Assembly: GCA_016297215.1 (NCBI GenBank)
Contig: JAEDGZ010000012.1
Span: 1-56,797 of the forward strand
DNA: 56,797 bases
Direction: 5' to 3'
From: Paludibacteraceae bacterium
GTDB lineage: Bacteria > Bacteroidota > Bacteroidia > Bacteroidales > Paludibacteraceae
Positions 9,278-18,204 of this stretch are shown here, one piece after another. Under the pieces are notes generated by a model. The model was not told the DNA's origin. It searched no databases and was given only the letters and a program-made list of their open reading frames with translations. The first letter of the stretch is position 1; every line of letters starts with the position of its first letter. The position numbers and the translations under genes are program-made.

Positions 9278-10170
9278 ATAATTTTGTTGCGCAGTTGTCT
9301 GCAGCACTGTGTGTTGAAGGTGTGTCCAGGGCGGAGTGCGATGATACGACCTTGTATGTGGCAGCCGAGTAGCGACATGTCGCCGATGAGGTCGAGCAGT
9401 TTGTGGCGCGAGGGCTCGTTCTGGTAGTTGAGCGGGGAGAGGTAGCCGAGTTTGGTGGCGTCGAGGCGCGGTTGCCCGAGTTTGTCGGTCATGTAGTCGA
9501 GTCCCTCTTGCGACATGGGTGTCTCGTAGATGACGAGCGCGTTCTGCAGGTCGCCGCCTTTGATGAGCCCCATGCGCATGAGCGGCTCTATCTCGCGGAC
9601 GAAGCAGAAAGTGCGCGCGGCGGCTATCTCGCGGGGGTAATTGTTCTGGTCGCGCAACTCGGCGTGTTGCTCGCGCAGCAGCCCCGTGGGGTAGGTGATG
9701 GTAACCTCTGCCTCGAAATGGTTGCATGGGAGGAGAATCATCTTGTTGCCGTGTTCCGACTGATATTCAATAGGTTCTGTTACCACGAATACCTGCTGTT
9801 CGGCGTCCTGTTCCTGCAATCCCGCTTGCTGAATGGCTTTCACGAAGAGTTTGGCGCTGCCGTCGAGGATGGGCAACTCGGGGCCGTCCACCTCGATGAG
9901 GCAGTTGTCCACGCCCATGGCGTAGAGGGCAGAGAGCGCGTGCTCCACGGTGCTGATTTTCCACGCGCCGCGCTCCAAGACGGTGCCCCGCTCGGTGGCG
10001 GAGACGTAGTCGGCAAGCGCTTGGTAAGTGGGTTTGCCGGGGAGGTCGGTGCGGCAGAGTTGCACGCCCGTGTTCGCCTCCGCGGGGAGGAACGTGGCGG
10101 AGATATTCAAGCCTGTATGCAGACCTTTGCCCTCGAAATGGAAGGGCGATTGGAGTGTATGCTGTTTCAT
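9274..10170 (-). CDS. lpxC: UDP-3-O-acyl-N-acetylglucosamine deacetylase, not fused to FabZ
   Basis: Zinc deacetylase of the committed step of lipid A synthesis. Family residues are present: Glu76-His77 in STVEHALSAL, the His-x3-Asp pair in RHKLLDLIGD, and the late histidine in LRPGHTFN. The protein ends at 298 residues (QLRNKII), the length of a single-domain LpxC. In Bacteroidota LpxC is normally fused to FabZ as a protein of about 460 residues. Here lpxA follows at once (ATGA overlap) and no fabZ sequence lies in the window. It also overlaps lpxD by four bases upstream. Identity is certain; the absence of FabZ is seen directly. Confidence 0.96.
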   Translation of the reverse strand: MKQHTLQSPFHFEGKGLHTGLNISATFLPAEANTGVQLCRTDLPGKPTYQALADYVSATERGTVLERGAWKISTVEHALSALYAMGVDNCLIEVDGPELPILDGSAKLFVKAIQQAGLQEQDAEQQVFVVTEPIEYQSEHGNKMILLPCNHFEAEVTITYPTGLLREQHAELRDQNNYPREIAAARTFCFVREIEPLMRMGLIKGGDLQNALVIYETPMSQEGLDYMTDKLGQPRLDATKLGYLSPLNYQNEPSRHKLLDLIGDMSLLGCHIQGRIIALRPGHTFNTQCCRQLRNKII

Positions 10171-11204
10171 AATTTCTTCTCTAACTCGTTGATTTTCTTC
10201 ATTATATCAGGCAGCTGCTTGAAACCTACGGAGGAGCGTCGCCAGTTCATCGCGTCTATCGCGGGTGAGCCTTGGTACATGCCCTGCTTGCGCACGGAGC
10301 CTGCCACGCCCGCCTGTGCGCCGAAGACGCAGCGGTCGGCTATCTCGAGGTGTCCCGCGACGCCCACTTGTCCGGCTAAGACGCAGTGGCTGCCTATCTT
10401 GCTGCTGCCTGCCACGCCCACCTGCGCGCACATGAAGGTCGATTCGCCCACTTCCACGTTGTGCGCCACCTGCACGAGGTTATCCAGTTTGGCGTTCCGG
10501 CGCACGATGGTGGCGCCCATCATGGCGCGATCGATGGTGGTGTTCGCGCCGATTTCCACGTCGTCTTCGATGACCACATTGCCTATCTGAGGCACTTTCT
10601 GGTTCACGCCTTGCGCGTCGGGCTCGAAGCCGAAACCGTCAGCACCTACCACCACGCCGGCGTGCAGGATACAATCATTGCCAACCTTGCAGTTGGCATA
10701 AATCTTCACCCCCGCGTAGAGCGTGGTGTTGTCGCCAATCTGCACATTATCACCGATATACGTCTGCGGGTAGATTTGCACGTCCTTGCCCAATCGGACG
10801 TTCTTGCCGATGTAGGCGAAGGCGCCGATGTACGCGTCTGCGGGCACTTCCACGCCCTCGCTGATAAAGGCAGGTTGCTCGATGCCCTGCTTGCGCGGGT
10901 TCATCACCTCGGCGACCATCTTCAGCAGTTGCGCCATCGCCCCGCGGGCGTTCTCCACGGCGATGAGGGTGGCTTTCCCCTCGCGGCTGCCCGTCGCAAC
11001 GGCATCGGTCAGCAGGCTGCTTGTAATCAGCACGATAGACGCTCCCGTGGTGTCCAAATGGGGCAGGTATTTCTCTTCGCATACGAAAGACAAACGCCCC
11101 TCGGTCGCGTTCTCAATAGGTGCCACATCATGCACCGCAGCCTCGGCATTGCCGTATATCGTCCCGCCTAACACAGCGGCTATTTGTTGAGCAGTAAATT
11201 GCAT
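10167..11204 (-). CDS. lpxD: UDP-3-O-acylglucosamine N-acyltransferase
   Basis: Third lipid A enzyme; it adds the N-linked hydroxyacyl chain after LpxC. 345 residues. The N-terminal uridine-binding domain (about 1-100) is followed by a hexapeptide-repeat beta-helix with the catalytic histidine in LVQVAHNVEVG, and a C-terminal helix (PDIMKKINELEKKL). The family motif GADGFGFEP is present. The stop overlaps the lpxC start by four bases (ATGA). It is separated from the upstream HD hydrolase gene by a 160-bp block of 7-bp repeats, so the two may still share a transcript. Confidence 0.96.
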   Translation of the reverse strand: MQFTAQQIAAVLGGTIYGNAEAAVHDVAPIENATEGRLSFVCEEKYLPHLDTTGASIVLITSSLLTDAVATGSREGKATLIAVENARGAMAQLLKMVAEVMNPRKQGIEQPAFISEGVEVPADAYIGAFAYIGKNVRLGKDVQIYPQTYIGDNVQIGDNTTLYAGVKIYANCKVGNDCILHAGVVVGADGFGFEPDAQGVNQKVPQIGNVVIEDDVEIGANTTIDRAMMGATIVRRNAKLDNLVQVAHNVEVGESTFMCAQVGVAGSSKIGSHCVLAGQVGVAGHLEIADRCVFGAQAGVAGSVRKQGMYQGSPAIDAMNWRRSSVGFKQLPDIMKKINELEKKL

Positions 11205-11210
11205 TTTGGA

Positions 11211-11382
11211 TAAAGGATTAAGGACAAAGGATTAAAGACTAAATAGTTTATTTGGATCAAGGATGAAGGAACACTATTTGGATTAAGGACACAGGATTAA
11301 AGATTAAATAGTTCCAACGTTGAAACTCATAGACGAAGGTAATAAGTCTTTCATCCTTTATCCTTCATCCTTTATCCCTCAA
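11211..11382. repeat. Block of 7-bp arrays between the HD gene and lpxD
   Basis: Units GGATAAA, GGATTAA, GGACAAA and GGATTAA run with a 7-bp period into AGACTAAATAG, as in ldcA. A second half has GACGAAGGTAATAAGTC followed by TCCTTTA/TCCTTCA units. The array forms the last codons and stop of the HD gene. Confidence 0.85.
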
Positions 11383-12639
11383 GCGGTCCAACTGAAACAC
11401 ATACAGTTTCTGCGGCTTGCGCGTGAGGGCTTTCAGGTCGAGTATCTCGCTGGCGGCGGCGATGTCGCGCACCGAGCCATCTTGGTAGAGGATGTCGATA
11501 GAGTCGTCTTTCTCCGAGTAGGTATTCGAGGTGGAGATGTGCTCCACGAAGAAGTACTCCGTCTCTTTCTCGCTGATATGCAGCAGGTTAGCATAGTGTT
11601 CACGCAGCATGGCTTTCTCCTCGTCGGTGAGCGGAGCCGTCAGCAGTTTGCCACGGAATAGTTGGCGGTTGATGAAGCAACGGCTCAGCGTGGAGAGCAC
11701 CACATCCTCCGCCGACATCCACACCTTGATGGCAGACAGCACGTCCGTGTCGTCCAGTAGCGCATACTGCTCCAGCGAGAAGTCATCGGCAGTAACGTGG
11801 TTGTAGAGGAAATAATGCAGTGCCGGCGAGCAGAACAGCGGTACGCCCTGTTGTGCCAACTCCTTCGCGCGCGTGAGTATCTTGATAAGGTGTTGCTCGG
11901 CAGCCACGGAGGTCTTGTGCAGATACACCTGCCAATACATCAAGCGCCGCGCCACGAGGAATTTCTCCACCGAGTAGATACCCTTCTGCTCAATCACCAG
12001 CCTATCGTCCACCACGTTCAGCATCTTCAGCAGCCGCTCGCTCGCCACGCGCCCTTCCTGCACGCCCGTGAAGAACGAGTCGCGACAGAGATAATCCATC
12101 CTATCTACGTCTAACTGACTGGAAATCAACTGATGAAGGAAATGCCTCGGGTACTCGTCTTTGAAGATGGCTATCGCCTCTGCCAGCGGTCCTGTGCGCT
12201 CAAAGGAACCCGCCACATCCATCGCCAACTGCTGTTCGCAGGCGCCCAACTCGTGGTTGATACGCTCCATCATCATGAGCGAAATCTCCTCGTGGGTAAT
12301 GCCCTCCACGAGGGTGTGCTCCAGCACGTGCGAGAACGGACCGTGCCCCACATCGTGCAGCAGGATGGCTATCAGTGCGCCCGTGGCTTCCTGCTCGCTG
12401 ATGTCCACGCCCTTCCCGCGAAGCGAACTTATCGCTTCGCTCATCAGGTGCATCGCCCCCAGCGAGTGGGAGAAACGGCTGTGCATGGCGCCGGGATAGA
12501 CCAAATAGGAGAGACCCAACTGACGAATACGTATCAATCGTTGCACCAGCGGATGTTGCAATACATCGTACAGCAAATCATTCGGAATGCTCAAAAAACC
12601 GAAAACGGGATCGTTGATAATCTTATGTTTATTCGCCAT
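11365..12639 (-). CDS. HD-domain phosphohydrolase (dGTPase/SAMHD1-like)
   Basis: 424 residues. The metal-binding HD pattern is visible as HSRFSHSLG (His53, His57) and LLHDVGHGPFSH (His95-Asp96), with a later aspartate in QLDVDRMDYL. Relatives include dNTP triphosphohydrolases, but the substrate of this Bacteroidota branch is not established. Its place directly upstream of lpxD-lpxC-lpxA is conserved in the order. The final residues (DKG) and stop codon come from a 7-bp repeat array, so the native C-terminus probably ended slightly earlier. Confidence 0.88.
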   Translation of the reverse strand: MANKHKIINDPVFGFLSIPNDLLYDVLQHPLVQRLIRIRQLGLSYLVYPGAMHSRFSHSLGAMHLMSEAISSLRGKGVDISEQEATGALIAILLHDVGHGPFSHVLEHTLVEGITHEEISLMMMERINHELGACEQQLAMDVAGSFERTGPLAEAIAIFKDEYPRHFLHQLISSQLDVDRMDYLCRDSFFTGVQEGRVASERLLKMLNVVDDRLVIEQKGIYSVEKFLVARRLMYWQVYLHKTSVAAEQHLIKILTRAKELAQQGVPLFCSPALHYFLYNHVTADDFSLEQYALLDDTDVLSAIKVWMSAEDVVLSTLSRCFINRQLFRGKLLTAPLTDEEKAMLREHYANLLHISEKETEYFFVEHISTSNTYSEKDDSIDILYQDGSVRDIAAASEILDLKALTRKPQKLYVFQLDRLRDKG

Positions 12640-12698
12640 TTATAAAATTCGAAAGAAGATTTGAGCAGAGCACGTTTTTTACCGACTATGGGGGCTAT

Positions 12699-13505
12699 TT
12701 ACCACTTAGTCAAGCGACATGGCTCGCACTCATGCCAACGATAAGAGAAACTGATACCCAAGGAGAAATATCCGTCTCCCCACTGGAAACGGGAAGATTT
12801 CCGTATGGGATACCCGTCCAAGTTGCAACGTGGAAAATCAAGCAATGCTTGGTGGACAGAGGCAGAAATGCAAATACACAACCCGCGGGAAACATCAAAA
12901 TTATAACCAATTTCTATCGGCAACATCGGCACTATATTCACCATTCTATCTGGTCCGTATCCAAGACGAGTAAAATCGTAGTCAATCACGTTGAGACTAA
13001 GCCCCAAGCCAAGATAAGTATAGAACCCCGCCTTTGAGAACGGATACCACTCCACACCGGCAGATACCTCGCCAAAAGTGTTAGAGAAAGAGCCCTTTCC
13101 GATAGAAACTTTTACACCGTCACTGTTCACTGTTGTACGTGCACTGTCATTACCATGCAAATAACCGCCAAGAATAGAGGCACGAACATAGGTTGTACGC
13201 CCGATCTGATGTAGATAATCGAACTTGATGCTTCCGCCGAGACTCAGGTTCTGCGGTTGCCACCCTTCCTTGAAAGCAATGCCCAACATATCCACATCAC
13301 CGTAGTAATAAAGGGCGTTAAAAGTAATACCTACTCCTCGCTTGGTGGTAGGGATTCTTCTTATATACAAGCCTGTTTTCGTACTGGGAGACTTTCGTTG
13401 CACGATAATAGCCGTCGACTCTTTTTTAGAAGAAGAACTGCTTTCTGCTAAAATATTACCACATAAAAGCAGGAAGAGAACAATGACAAAAGGTGTTTTT
13501 TTCAT
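12699..13505 (-). CDS. Outer-membrane beta-barrel protein (DUF6089-like)
   Basis: 268 residues with a signal peptide (MKKTPFVIVLFLLLCGNILA), a serine-rich linker, and a series of amphipathic beta strands ending in GYFSLGISFSYRW and a short cysteine-containing tail. The block GVGITFNALYYYGDVDM parallels VSFGLFGNYYYGDICP in the next gene upstream, and AGVEWYPFSKAGFYTYLGLG parallels FGVEWYPIPHREGG, so the two are paralogues. The pattern fits small DUF6089/PorT-like barrels of unknown function. It has its own promoter, with CAAAGTTA at 13538-13545. Confidence 0.72.
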   Translation of the reverse strand: MKKTPFVIVLFLLLCGNILAESSSSSKKESTAIIVQRKSPSTKTGLYIRRIPTTKRGVGITFNALYYYGDVDMLGIAFKEGWQPQNLSLGGSIKFDYLHQIGRTTYVRASILGGYLHGNDSARTTVNSDGVKVSIGKGSFSNTFGEVSAGVEWYPFSKAGFYTYLGLGLSLNVIDYDFTRLGYGPDRMVNIVPMLPIEIGYNFDVSRGLCICISASVHQALLDFPRCNLDGYPIRKSSRFQWGDGYFSLGISFSYRWHECEPCRLTKW

Positions 13506-13537
13506 TACTATTTAAGGGTTTAATATCAAAACCGCGG

Positions 13538-13569
13538 CAAAGTTACAAAAAAAAATAGAAACACGCAAA
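13538..13569 (-). promoter_or_regulatory. Promoter of the 12.7-kb barrel gene
   Basis: On the minus strand, TTTG (13566-13569) is followed after 20 bp by TAACTTTG (13538-13545), 32 bp upstream of the start codon. Confidence 0.75.
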
Positions 13570-13633
13570 TTTTTTTTATCTTTTTGCGTATTTCTACTAA
13601 TTTCTTGAATAAGGTTTATCCGAAAACGTAGGG

Positions 13634-14647
13634 TTATCGTCTATTACGCTTAACCTGAAAAGCCTTGTTGCGTGATTTGCTTACTTTTCGCTTGTATTCC
13701 ACTGCACGTTTATTGTAGGGGTTCACACGCGCAGTCTTGGAAAAACTATTTCGGCCTTTGCCAGTGGCGTAATTAGCCATTCTTCCTATTTCTTCCCTAC
13801 CCGCATTGAACGTATAGGCAACACCAAACATAAAATACCCATCCGTGAATTGTCCGAATGCACTCTTGCCGGTATCGTCAAGATTTACTCCCGCGTTGGG
13901 CGCATAATCAAAATCTGCAGAGTGAACATCGCCTCGTCCCCATCCGTCCATACTATAGCCTCTACCTTGTTTTTTGCTGTTGACATTAACAAGCCCGTTG
14001 TGCACGGATGCCTTAACAGAGAGCGTATGCCCTTTAGCGAGTCGGAAACTATACCCCATTTCTCCAATACCAACGGGGGTTAAACAAGTACGCCATCCGG
14101 GGTCGTTATGTTTCCCCGGGTTTCGGAGGGTGTTGTTGAAATCGCACCACACACTCCCCATATAGAATCCCACTCCGGCATAGAGAAAGAGACCTCCTTC
14201 GCGATGTGGAATCGGGTACCATTCCACCCCAAAGTCAAGTTCTCCATAGAAACTTTGGAAAGAACCTATACTATACAAGTCGTTCTCAGCACTTCCTGCT
14301 CGAGGTTGTTTCCCTTTGTTTGTCCAATATGCCCAAGATTGATTATTGGCATCCGAGCGCAGAAAACCTCCATTGAGGGTAGTACGCAGTCCTAAAGAAG
14401 ATATTACTTGGTAAGTGTAAGCCACTTCTAAGCCTCCTCCGAGATTTACGGCGCGTGGTTCAATAGTCAACGGGTGATTTCGCACAGGGCAGATATCACC
14501 ATAGTAATAATTACCAAAAAGACCAAAGGAAACGCGATGAATAGTTGTGGAACTATACGAAGGATTATAAGACACTTGGGCAGATATAAAAACACTCACA
14601 ACGAGTGCTCCAACAACCAACCATGTTTTTGTGCCAAATTTAGCCAT
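13634..14647 (-). CDS. Outer-membrane beta-barrel protein with a basic C-terminal tail
   Basis: 337 residues and a paralogue of the neighbouring barrel gene (shared NYYYGD and GVEWYPI-type blocks). It has a signal peptide ending near ISAQ, and the barrel finishes at GYFMFGVAYTFNAG. The last ~55 residues, about 283-337, are then very basic (KRAVEYKRKVSKSRNKAFQ), which is unusual after a barrel. The tail may be periplasmic and bind nucleic acid, peptidoglycan or LPS phosphates, but that is inference. The gene starts 47 bp downstream of tRNA-Leu and may share its promoter. Confidence 0.7.
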   Translation of the reverse strand: MAKFGTKTWLVVGALVVSVFISAQVSYNPSYSSTTIHRVSFGLFGNYYYGDICPVRNHPLTIEPRAVNLGGGLEVAYTYQVISSLGLRTTLNGGFLRSDANNQSWAYWTNKGKQPRAGSAENDLYSIGSFQSFYGELDFGVEWYPIPHREGGLFLYAGVGFYMGSVWCDFNNTLRNPGKHNDPGWRTCLTPVGIGEMGYSFRLAKGHTLSVKASVHNGLVNVNSKKQGRGYSMDGWGRGDVHSADFDYAPNAGVNLDDTGKSAFGQFTDGYFMFGVAYTFNAGREEIGRMANYATGKGRNSFSKTARVNPYNKRAVEYKRKVSKSRNKAFQVKRNRR

Positions 14648-14694
14648 CCCTACCTACTCATAAATCGGCGTTTAGAACCGTCCAACGTATATTG

Positions 14695-14780
14695 TACCGC
14701 GAGTGGGACTTGAACCCACACAGCCATTTCTGGCCAAAGGATTTTAAGTCCTTCGTGTCTACCGATTCCACCATCGCGGC
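14695..14780 (-). tRNA. tRNA-Leu, anticodon UAA
   Basis: 86 nt, with the long variable arm of leucine tRNAs. The acceptor stem GCCGCGA pairs with TCGCGGT, discriminator A73 is at 14695, the T-arm loop is GGTTCAAGTCC, and the seven-base anticodon loop CTTAAAA gives UAA. CCA is not encoded. A promoter lies directly upstream. Confidence 0.95.
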
Positions 14781-14802
14781 GCAGTTACTCAAAAATCGGC
14801 TG

Positions 14803-14834
14803 CAAAGTTACAACATTATTTTGAATTATGCAAA
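14803..14834 (-). promoter_or_regulatory. Promoter of tRNA-Leu
   Basis: On the minus strand, TTTG (14831-14834) and TAACTTTG (14803-14810) are 20 bp apart and end 23 bp before the mature tRNA 5' end. Confidence 0.75.
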
Positions 14835-14869
14835 TTTTTATACCAAAAACTTTCACATTCTCTTATTTT

Positions 14870-15544
14870 TCAGGGTCTGACCGTTATATGAAAGCAGGCC
14901 TGTCGCCATTCGTACTTGACGTAAACACGTCCCGCCCGTTGATGATTGAGCAACACTTGACCCAGCACCAACTTCAGGTTATCCTCTGTCATATAGTCAT
15001 TTGTGCGTGTTACTTTGTCGTAGCGATAGTAGGCGATGTCGAAGGTCGTCCCGTAGCAATGGCACGACTGGTTGGTGGCGTTGATGTTCCCGCTTCGTTG
15101 CAGCAATCGTACATCCTCTTGCGTCCGAAGCACGCTCGTTACGTAGAACCGATAGTGAGGCAACCCGTTGCGCGCGAGGATGTCCGCCCACTCTTCGCCT
15201 ATCGCCTCCAACTCTGCCGCCGCTTTGGGAACGAGATAAGGAATAGAGTGGGTCAACGAATCCACCACATAGTTGTTGCTGTTCTCCACTAACACCAGTT
15301 GCCGTTTCATGTGCGAGGCTTCCTTGCGGTCGGCGGGCATACAGGGCAGCCCGAGTGCCTGCGCGGCAGCCAGTTGCTTGCGCTGGCTGTCGTTGAACTT
15401 CTCCTTGTAACTGAACGTCCGCCCAGGGTACGACACGAGATGAGTCTCCGCCGGAGACTCATCTCGTCCATTATCAGAAGAGCAGGCTGTCAATCCCGCC
15501 AAGCACCCAACAACCGCAAAAACAATTAAGATTTTTTTATTCAC
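14870..15544 (-). CDS. DUF5715 lipoprotein, M15-like peptidase fold
   Basis: 224 residues. The signal peptide ends in the lipobox LTAC (Cys21). The C-terminal half resembles M15/VanY-type DD-peptidases: SVLRTQEDV, then SCHCYGTTFDIAY in place of SxHxxGxAxD, and a final CFHITV matching the last zinc-binding histidine. A zinc-dependent role on peptidoglycan stems in the periplasm is likely, but the family is unproven. It lies 55 bp downstream of cysS on the same strand and may be the last gene of nagB-cysS-DUF5715. Confidence 0.78.
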   Translation of the reverse strand: MNKKILIVFAVVGCLAGLTACSSDNGRDESPAETHLVSYPGRTFSYKEKFNDSQRKQLAAAQALGLPCMPADRKEASHMKRQLVLVENSNNYVVDSLTHSIPYLVPKAAAELEAIGEEWADILARNGLPHYRFYVTSVLRTQEDVRLLQRSGNINATNQSCHCYGTTFDIAYYRYDKVTRTNDYMTEDNLKLVLGQVLLNHQRAGRVYVKYEWRQACFHITVRP

Positions 15545-15599
15545 AATGCCCTCTTAATTCTTATCTTCGCTACGCTACGAACGATTATTTCCTAATTAT

Positions 15600-17081
15600 T
15601 TACAGCGTCCATTCGAAGCCTTCTTTGGTATCTTTGATGTTGAACCCGAGTGCAGTCAGTTCATTGCGAATCTTGTCGCTCGTGCCCCAATCCTTGTTGC
15701 GCTTGGCTTCCAGCCGCATATTCAGCAGCATGTCCACCGCGCCGTGAAGTGCTTGCGTCTGCGCCTCGTCGCCGCCCGCGCTTGCTCCCTCCAACTGCAA
15801 GCCGAGGATGTCTATCGCATAGGTCTTCCATACCTTGCGCAACTGCTCCAACTCCTCTGCGGAGATAGTCTCTTTGCCGTCGAAGACAGAGTTGATACGC
15901 TTGGAGGAGTCGAACAGCAGCGAAATCACTATCGGCGAGTTGAGGTCGTCATCCATCGCTTCTGCGCATTTCTCTGCCAACACGGTGGCAGCGTCGGTGG
16001 TCGTTGCCCCTGCCGTTGCCTGCAGTTTCTGCAAGCGCTGATAAGCCTCTTGCAAGCGTGCAAAGCCCTTCTCCGCTGCCTCCAAGGCTGCCGACGAGAA
16101 GTCCACCGTCGAACGATAGTGCGCCATCAGGATGAAGAAACGTATCGTCATCGGCGAGAAGGGCTTGGTCAGCAACTCGTGCTTGCCGGTGAAGAACTGC
16201 TCCAGCGTGATGAAGTTGTTGTAACTCTTTCCCATCTTCTTGCCGGCAATGGTAATCATGTTGTTGTGCATCCAATAGTGCACCGTGTCGTGCCCCAGCG
16301 CCGCGCACGACTGGGCTATCTCTGCCTCGTGGTGGGGGAACATCAGGTCCATGCCGCCCCCGTGGATATCAAACTCTTCGCCGAGGTATTTCGTTCCCAT
16401 CGCCGAGCACTCCATGTGCCAGCCGGGGAAACCCTCCGACCACGGGCTGGGCCAGTGCATGATATGCTCCGGCGATGCCTTCTTCCACAGTGCGAAGTCG
16501 TAACTATGCTTCTTCTCCGCCTGCCCGTCCAACTCGCGCGTCTCGGTCTTTATATCCTCCAGATTGCGCCCCGACAACTTCCCGTAGGGGAAGTCTTTGG
16601 CGTACTTCTCCACATCCATATACACGCTCCCGTTCGATACATAGGCGTAGCCGTGGTCGAGTATCTTCTGCACAAACGCCATCTGCTCGATGATATGCCC
16701 GCTCGCATGCGGCTCTATCGACGGCGGCAGCACGTTCAGCAACTCCATGTCGCGGTGATAGCGGTTGGTGTAATGCTGCACCACCTCCATCGGCTCCAAC
16801 TGCTCCAAGCGTGCTTTCTTGGCTATCTTGTCCTCGCCCTCGTCGGCATCGTGCTCCAAGTGCCCCACGTCGGTGATGTTACGCACATAGCGCACCTTGT
16901 AGCCGAGGTGTTGCAGGTAGCGATACAGCAGGTCGAAGGTGATGGCAGGGCGGGCATGCCCCAAGTGCGCATCGCCGTACACCGTCGGCCCGCACACATA
17001 CATCCCCACATGCCCCTCATGCAAAGGACGAAAATACTCTTTCTGACGAGTTAATGTATTGTATATCTGTAGCATAATCAT
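15600..17081 (-). CDS. cysS: Cysteinyl-tRNA synthetase
   Basis: Class I synthetase charging tRNA-Cys; 493 residues. The zinc ligand Cys30 lies in MYVCGPTVYG and the HIGH-type motif is DAHLGH (39-42). More zinc ligands are in WHMECSAMG and FPHHE. The KMSKS-type motif is degenerate, KKMGKSYNN. The DALR anticodon-binding domain is near 350-420. The start could be 17081 or the second ATG at 17075. The start codon is embedded in a large repeat with inverted arms (17079-17209) that fills the gap to nagB. Confidence 0.96.
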   Translation of the reverse strand: MIMLQIYNTLTRQKEYFRPLHEGHVGMYVCGPTVYGDAHLGHARPAITFDLLYRYLQHLGYKVRYVRNITDVGHLEHDADEGEDKIAKKARLEQLEPMEVVQHYTNRYHRDMELLNVLPPSIEPHASGHIIEQMAFVQKILDHGYAYVSNGSVYMDVEKYAKDFPYGKLSGRNLEDIKTETRELDGQAEKKHSYDFALWKKASPEHIMHWPSPWSEGFPGWHMECSAMGTKYLGEEFDIHGGGMDLMFPHHEAEIAQSCAALGHDTVHYWMHNNMITIAGKKMGKSYNNFITLEQFFTGKHELLTKPFSPMTIRFFILMAHYRSTVDFSSAALEAAEKGFARLQEAYQRLQKLQATAGATTTDAATVLAEKCAEAMDDDLNSPIVISLLFDSSKRINSVFDGKETISAEELEQLRKVWKTYAIDILGLQLEGASAGGDEAQTQALHGAVDMLLNMRLEAKRNKDWGTSDKIRNELTALGFNIKDTKEGFEWTL

Positions 17082-17209
17082 TTCATGTTAGTCATTTCAT
17101 GTTGGTCATTGCATGTTGACATTTTATGTTGGCCATTGCATGTTAAACGCGAAGCATCAACAGGAACTGACAAACATGAAATGATAAACATGAAATGATA
17201 AACATTTTA
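17079..17209. repeat. 14-bp repeats in inverted arms between nagB and cysS
   Basis: The left arm is a run of about five units like CATTTCATGTTAGT with a 14-bp period. The right arm, 17171-17209, has the inverse unit AAACATGAAATGAT twice plus a partial third. The arms can pair in the cysS leader RNA or as cruciform DNA. The spacer is about 25 bp. Confidence 0.8.
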
Positions 17210-18004
17210 TCAAAGCAAGTTATTCTTCTCAATATCGAGGAAGTACTTGTAAGTCCCCACTTTCAGTTCGTCGCAAGCCGCCTCGTCGCACACGATGATA
17301 CCGTGCTGGTGCATCTGCAACGCCGAAATCGTCCACATGTGCGAAATCGGCTCCTCCACAGCATGTTGCAGCGCGCGTGCTTTGTTGTGTCCGTTCACCA
17401 TAATCAGCACCTCTTTCGCGTCCATAATCGTGCCTACACCCACGGTCAGTGCGGTCTTGGGTACTTTGTTCACGTCGTTGTCGAAGAAGCGCGAGTTGGC
17501 GATAATCGTGTCGGTGGTCAACTCTTTCTTGCGGGTGCGCGAGGTCAGCGAAGAGCCCGGCTCGTTGAAGGCGATATGCCCGTCGGGACCGATGCCGCCA
17601 AGGAACAACTGTATGCCTCCGCAGTTCTTTATCTTCGCCTCATAGCGTGCGCACTCGGCTGCGAGGTCGGGCGCATTCCCGTTCAGTATATTCACGTTCT
17701 CGGGGCGGATATCGATATGGCTGAAGAAGTTCTTCCACATGAACGAGTGGTAACTCTCGGGGTGGTCTTCGGGGATACCTACATACTCATCCATATTGAA
17801 AGTAACCACGTTGCGGAACGACACTTTCCCTGCCTCGTACAACTTAATCAGGTGCTTGTACATACCCAGCGGCGAAGAGCCCGTCGGCAGTCCCAGCACG
17901 AAGGGTGTCCCCTCTTTCGGAGCAAACTCATTGATACGTTGTGCCACATAGTTGGCAGCCCATTGGCTCATCTGGTCATAATTCGGTTCAATAATCAGTC
18001 TCAT
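17210..18004 (-). CDS. nagB: Glucosamine-6-phosphate deaminase
   Basis: Converts glucosamine-6-phosphate to fructose-6-phosphate and ammonia in amino-sugar catabolism. 264 residues. Catalytic residues are visible by family numbering: Asp72 in FNMDEYVG, and Asp141, His143 and Glu148 in GPDGHIAFNEP. The phosphate loop LPTGSSPLGMY is intact. It has its own promoter at 18065-18096 and leads a minus-strand group with cysS. The stop codon touches the repeat that follows. Confidence 0.96.
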   Translation of the reverse strand: MRLIIEPNYDQMSQWAANYVAQRINEFAPKEGTPFVLGLPTGSSPLGMYKHLIKLYEAGKVSFRNVVTFNMDEYVGIPEDHPESYHSFMWKNFFSHIDIRPENVNILNGNAPDLAAECARYEAKIKNCGGIQLFLGGIGPDGHIAFNEPGSSLTSRTRKKELTTDTIIANSRFFDNDVNKVPKTALTVGVGTIMDAKEVLIMVNGHNKARALQHAVEEPISHMWTISALQMHQHGIIVCDEAACDELKVGTYKYFLDIEKNNLL

Positions 18005-18064
18005 AATGATATTGTGTGTGTTTTTATGCTTAGTCTATGCAAACCTTATCGCGTTTGCGGGCTG

Positions 18065-18096
18065 CAAAATTACTGCTTTTTTTTAATATATGCAAG
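18065..18096 (-). promoter_or_regulatory. Promoter of nagB
   Basis: On the minus strand, CTTG (18093-18096) and TAATTTTG (18065-18072) are 20 bp apart, about 60 bp upstream of the start codon. Confidence 0.65.
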
Positions 18097-18204
18097 TTTT
18101 GTTTCGTTTTTTCGGAAAAAGGCATAACTCCCCAACCTATATGGCATGAATAGCAAAGGATGCTAATACGTGTTTTGGACAATTCCTACTTACGGTGATT
18201 TTGC

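Noticed and set aside
9278..9727. N-terminal extension of the lpxA frame
   Set aside because: An Arg/His-rich out-of-frame reading of lpxC. The true LpxA start overlaps the lpxC stop at 9274-9277.
15744..17054. 436-codon open frame opposite cysS
   Set aside because: Antisense shadow of a complete cysS; no recognisable motifs.
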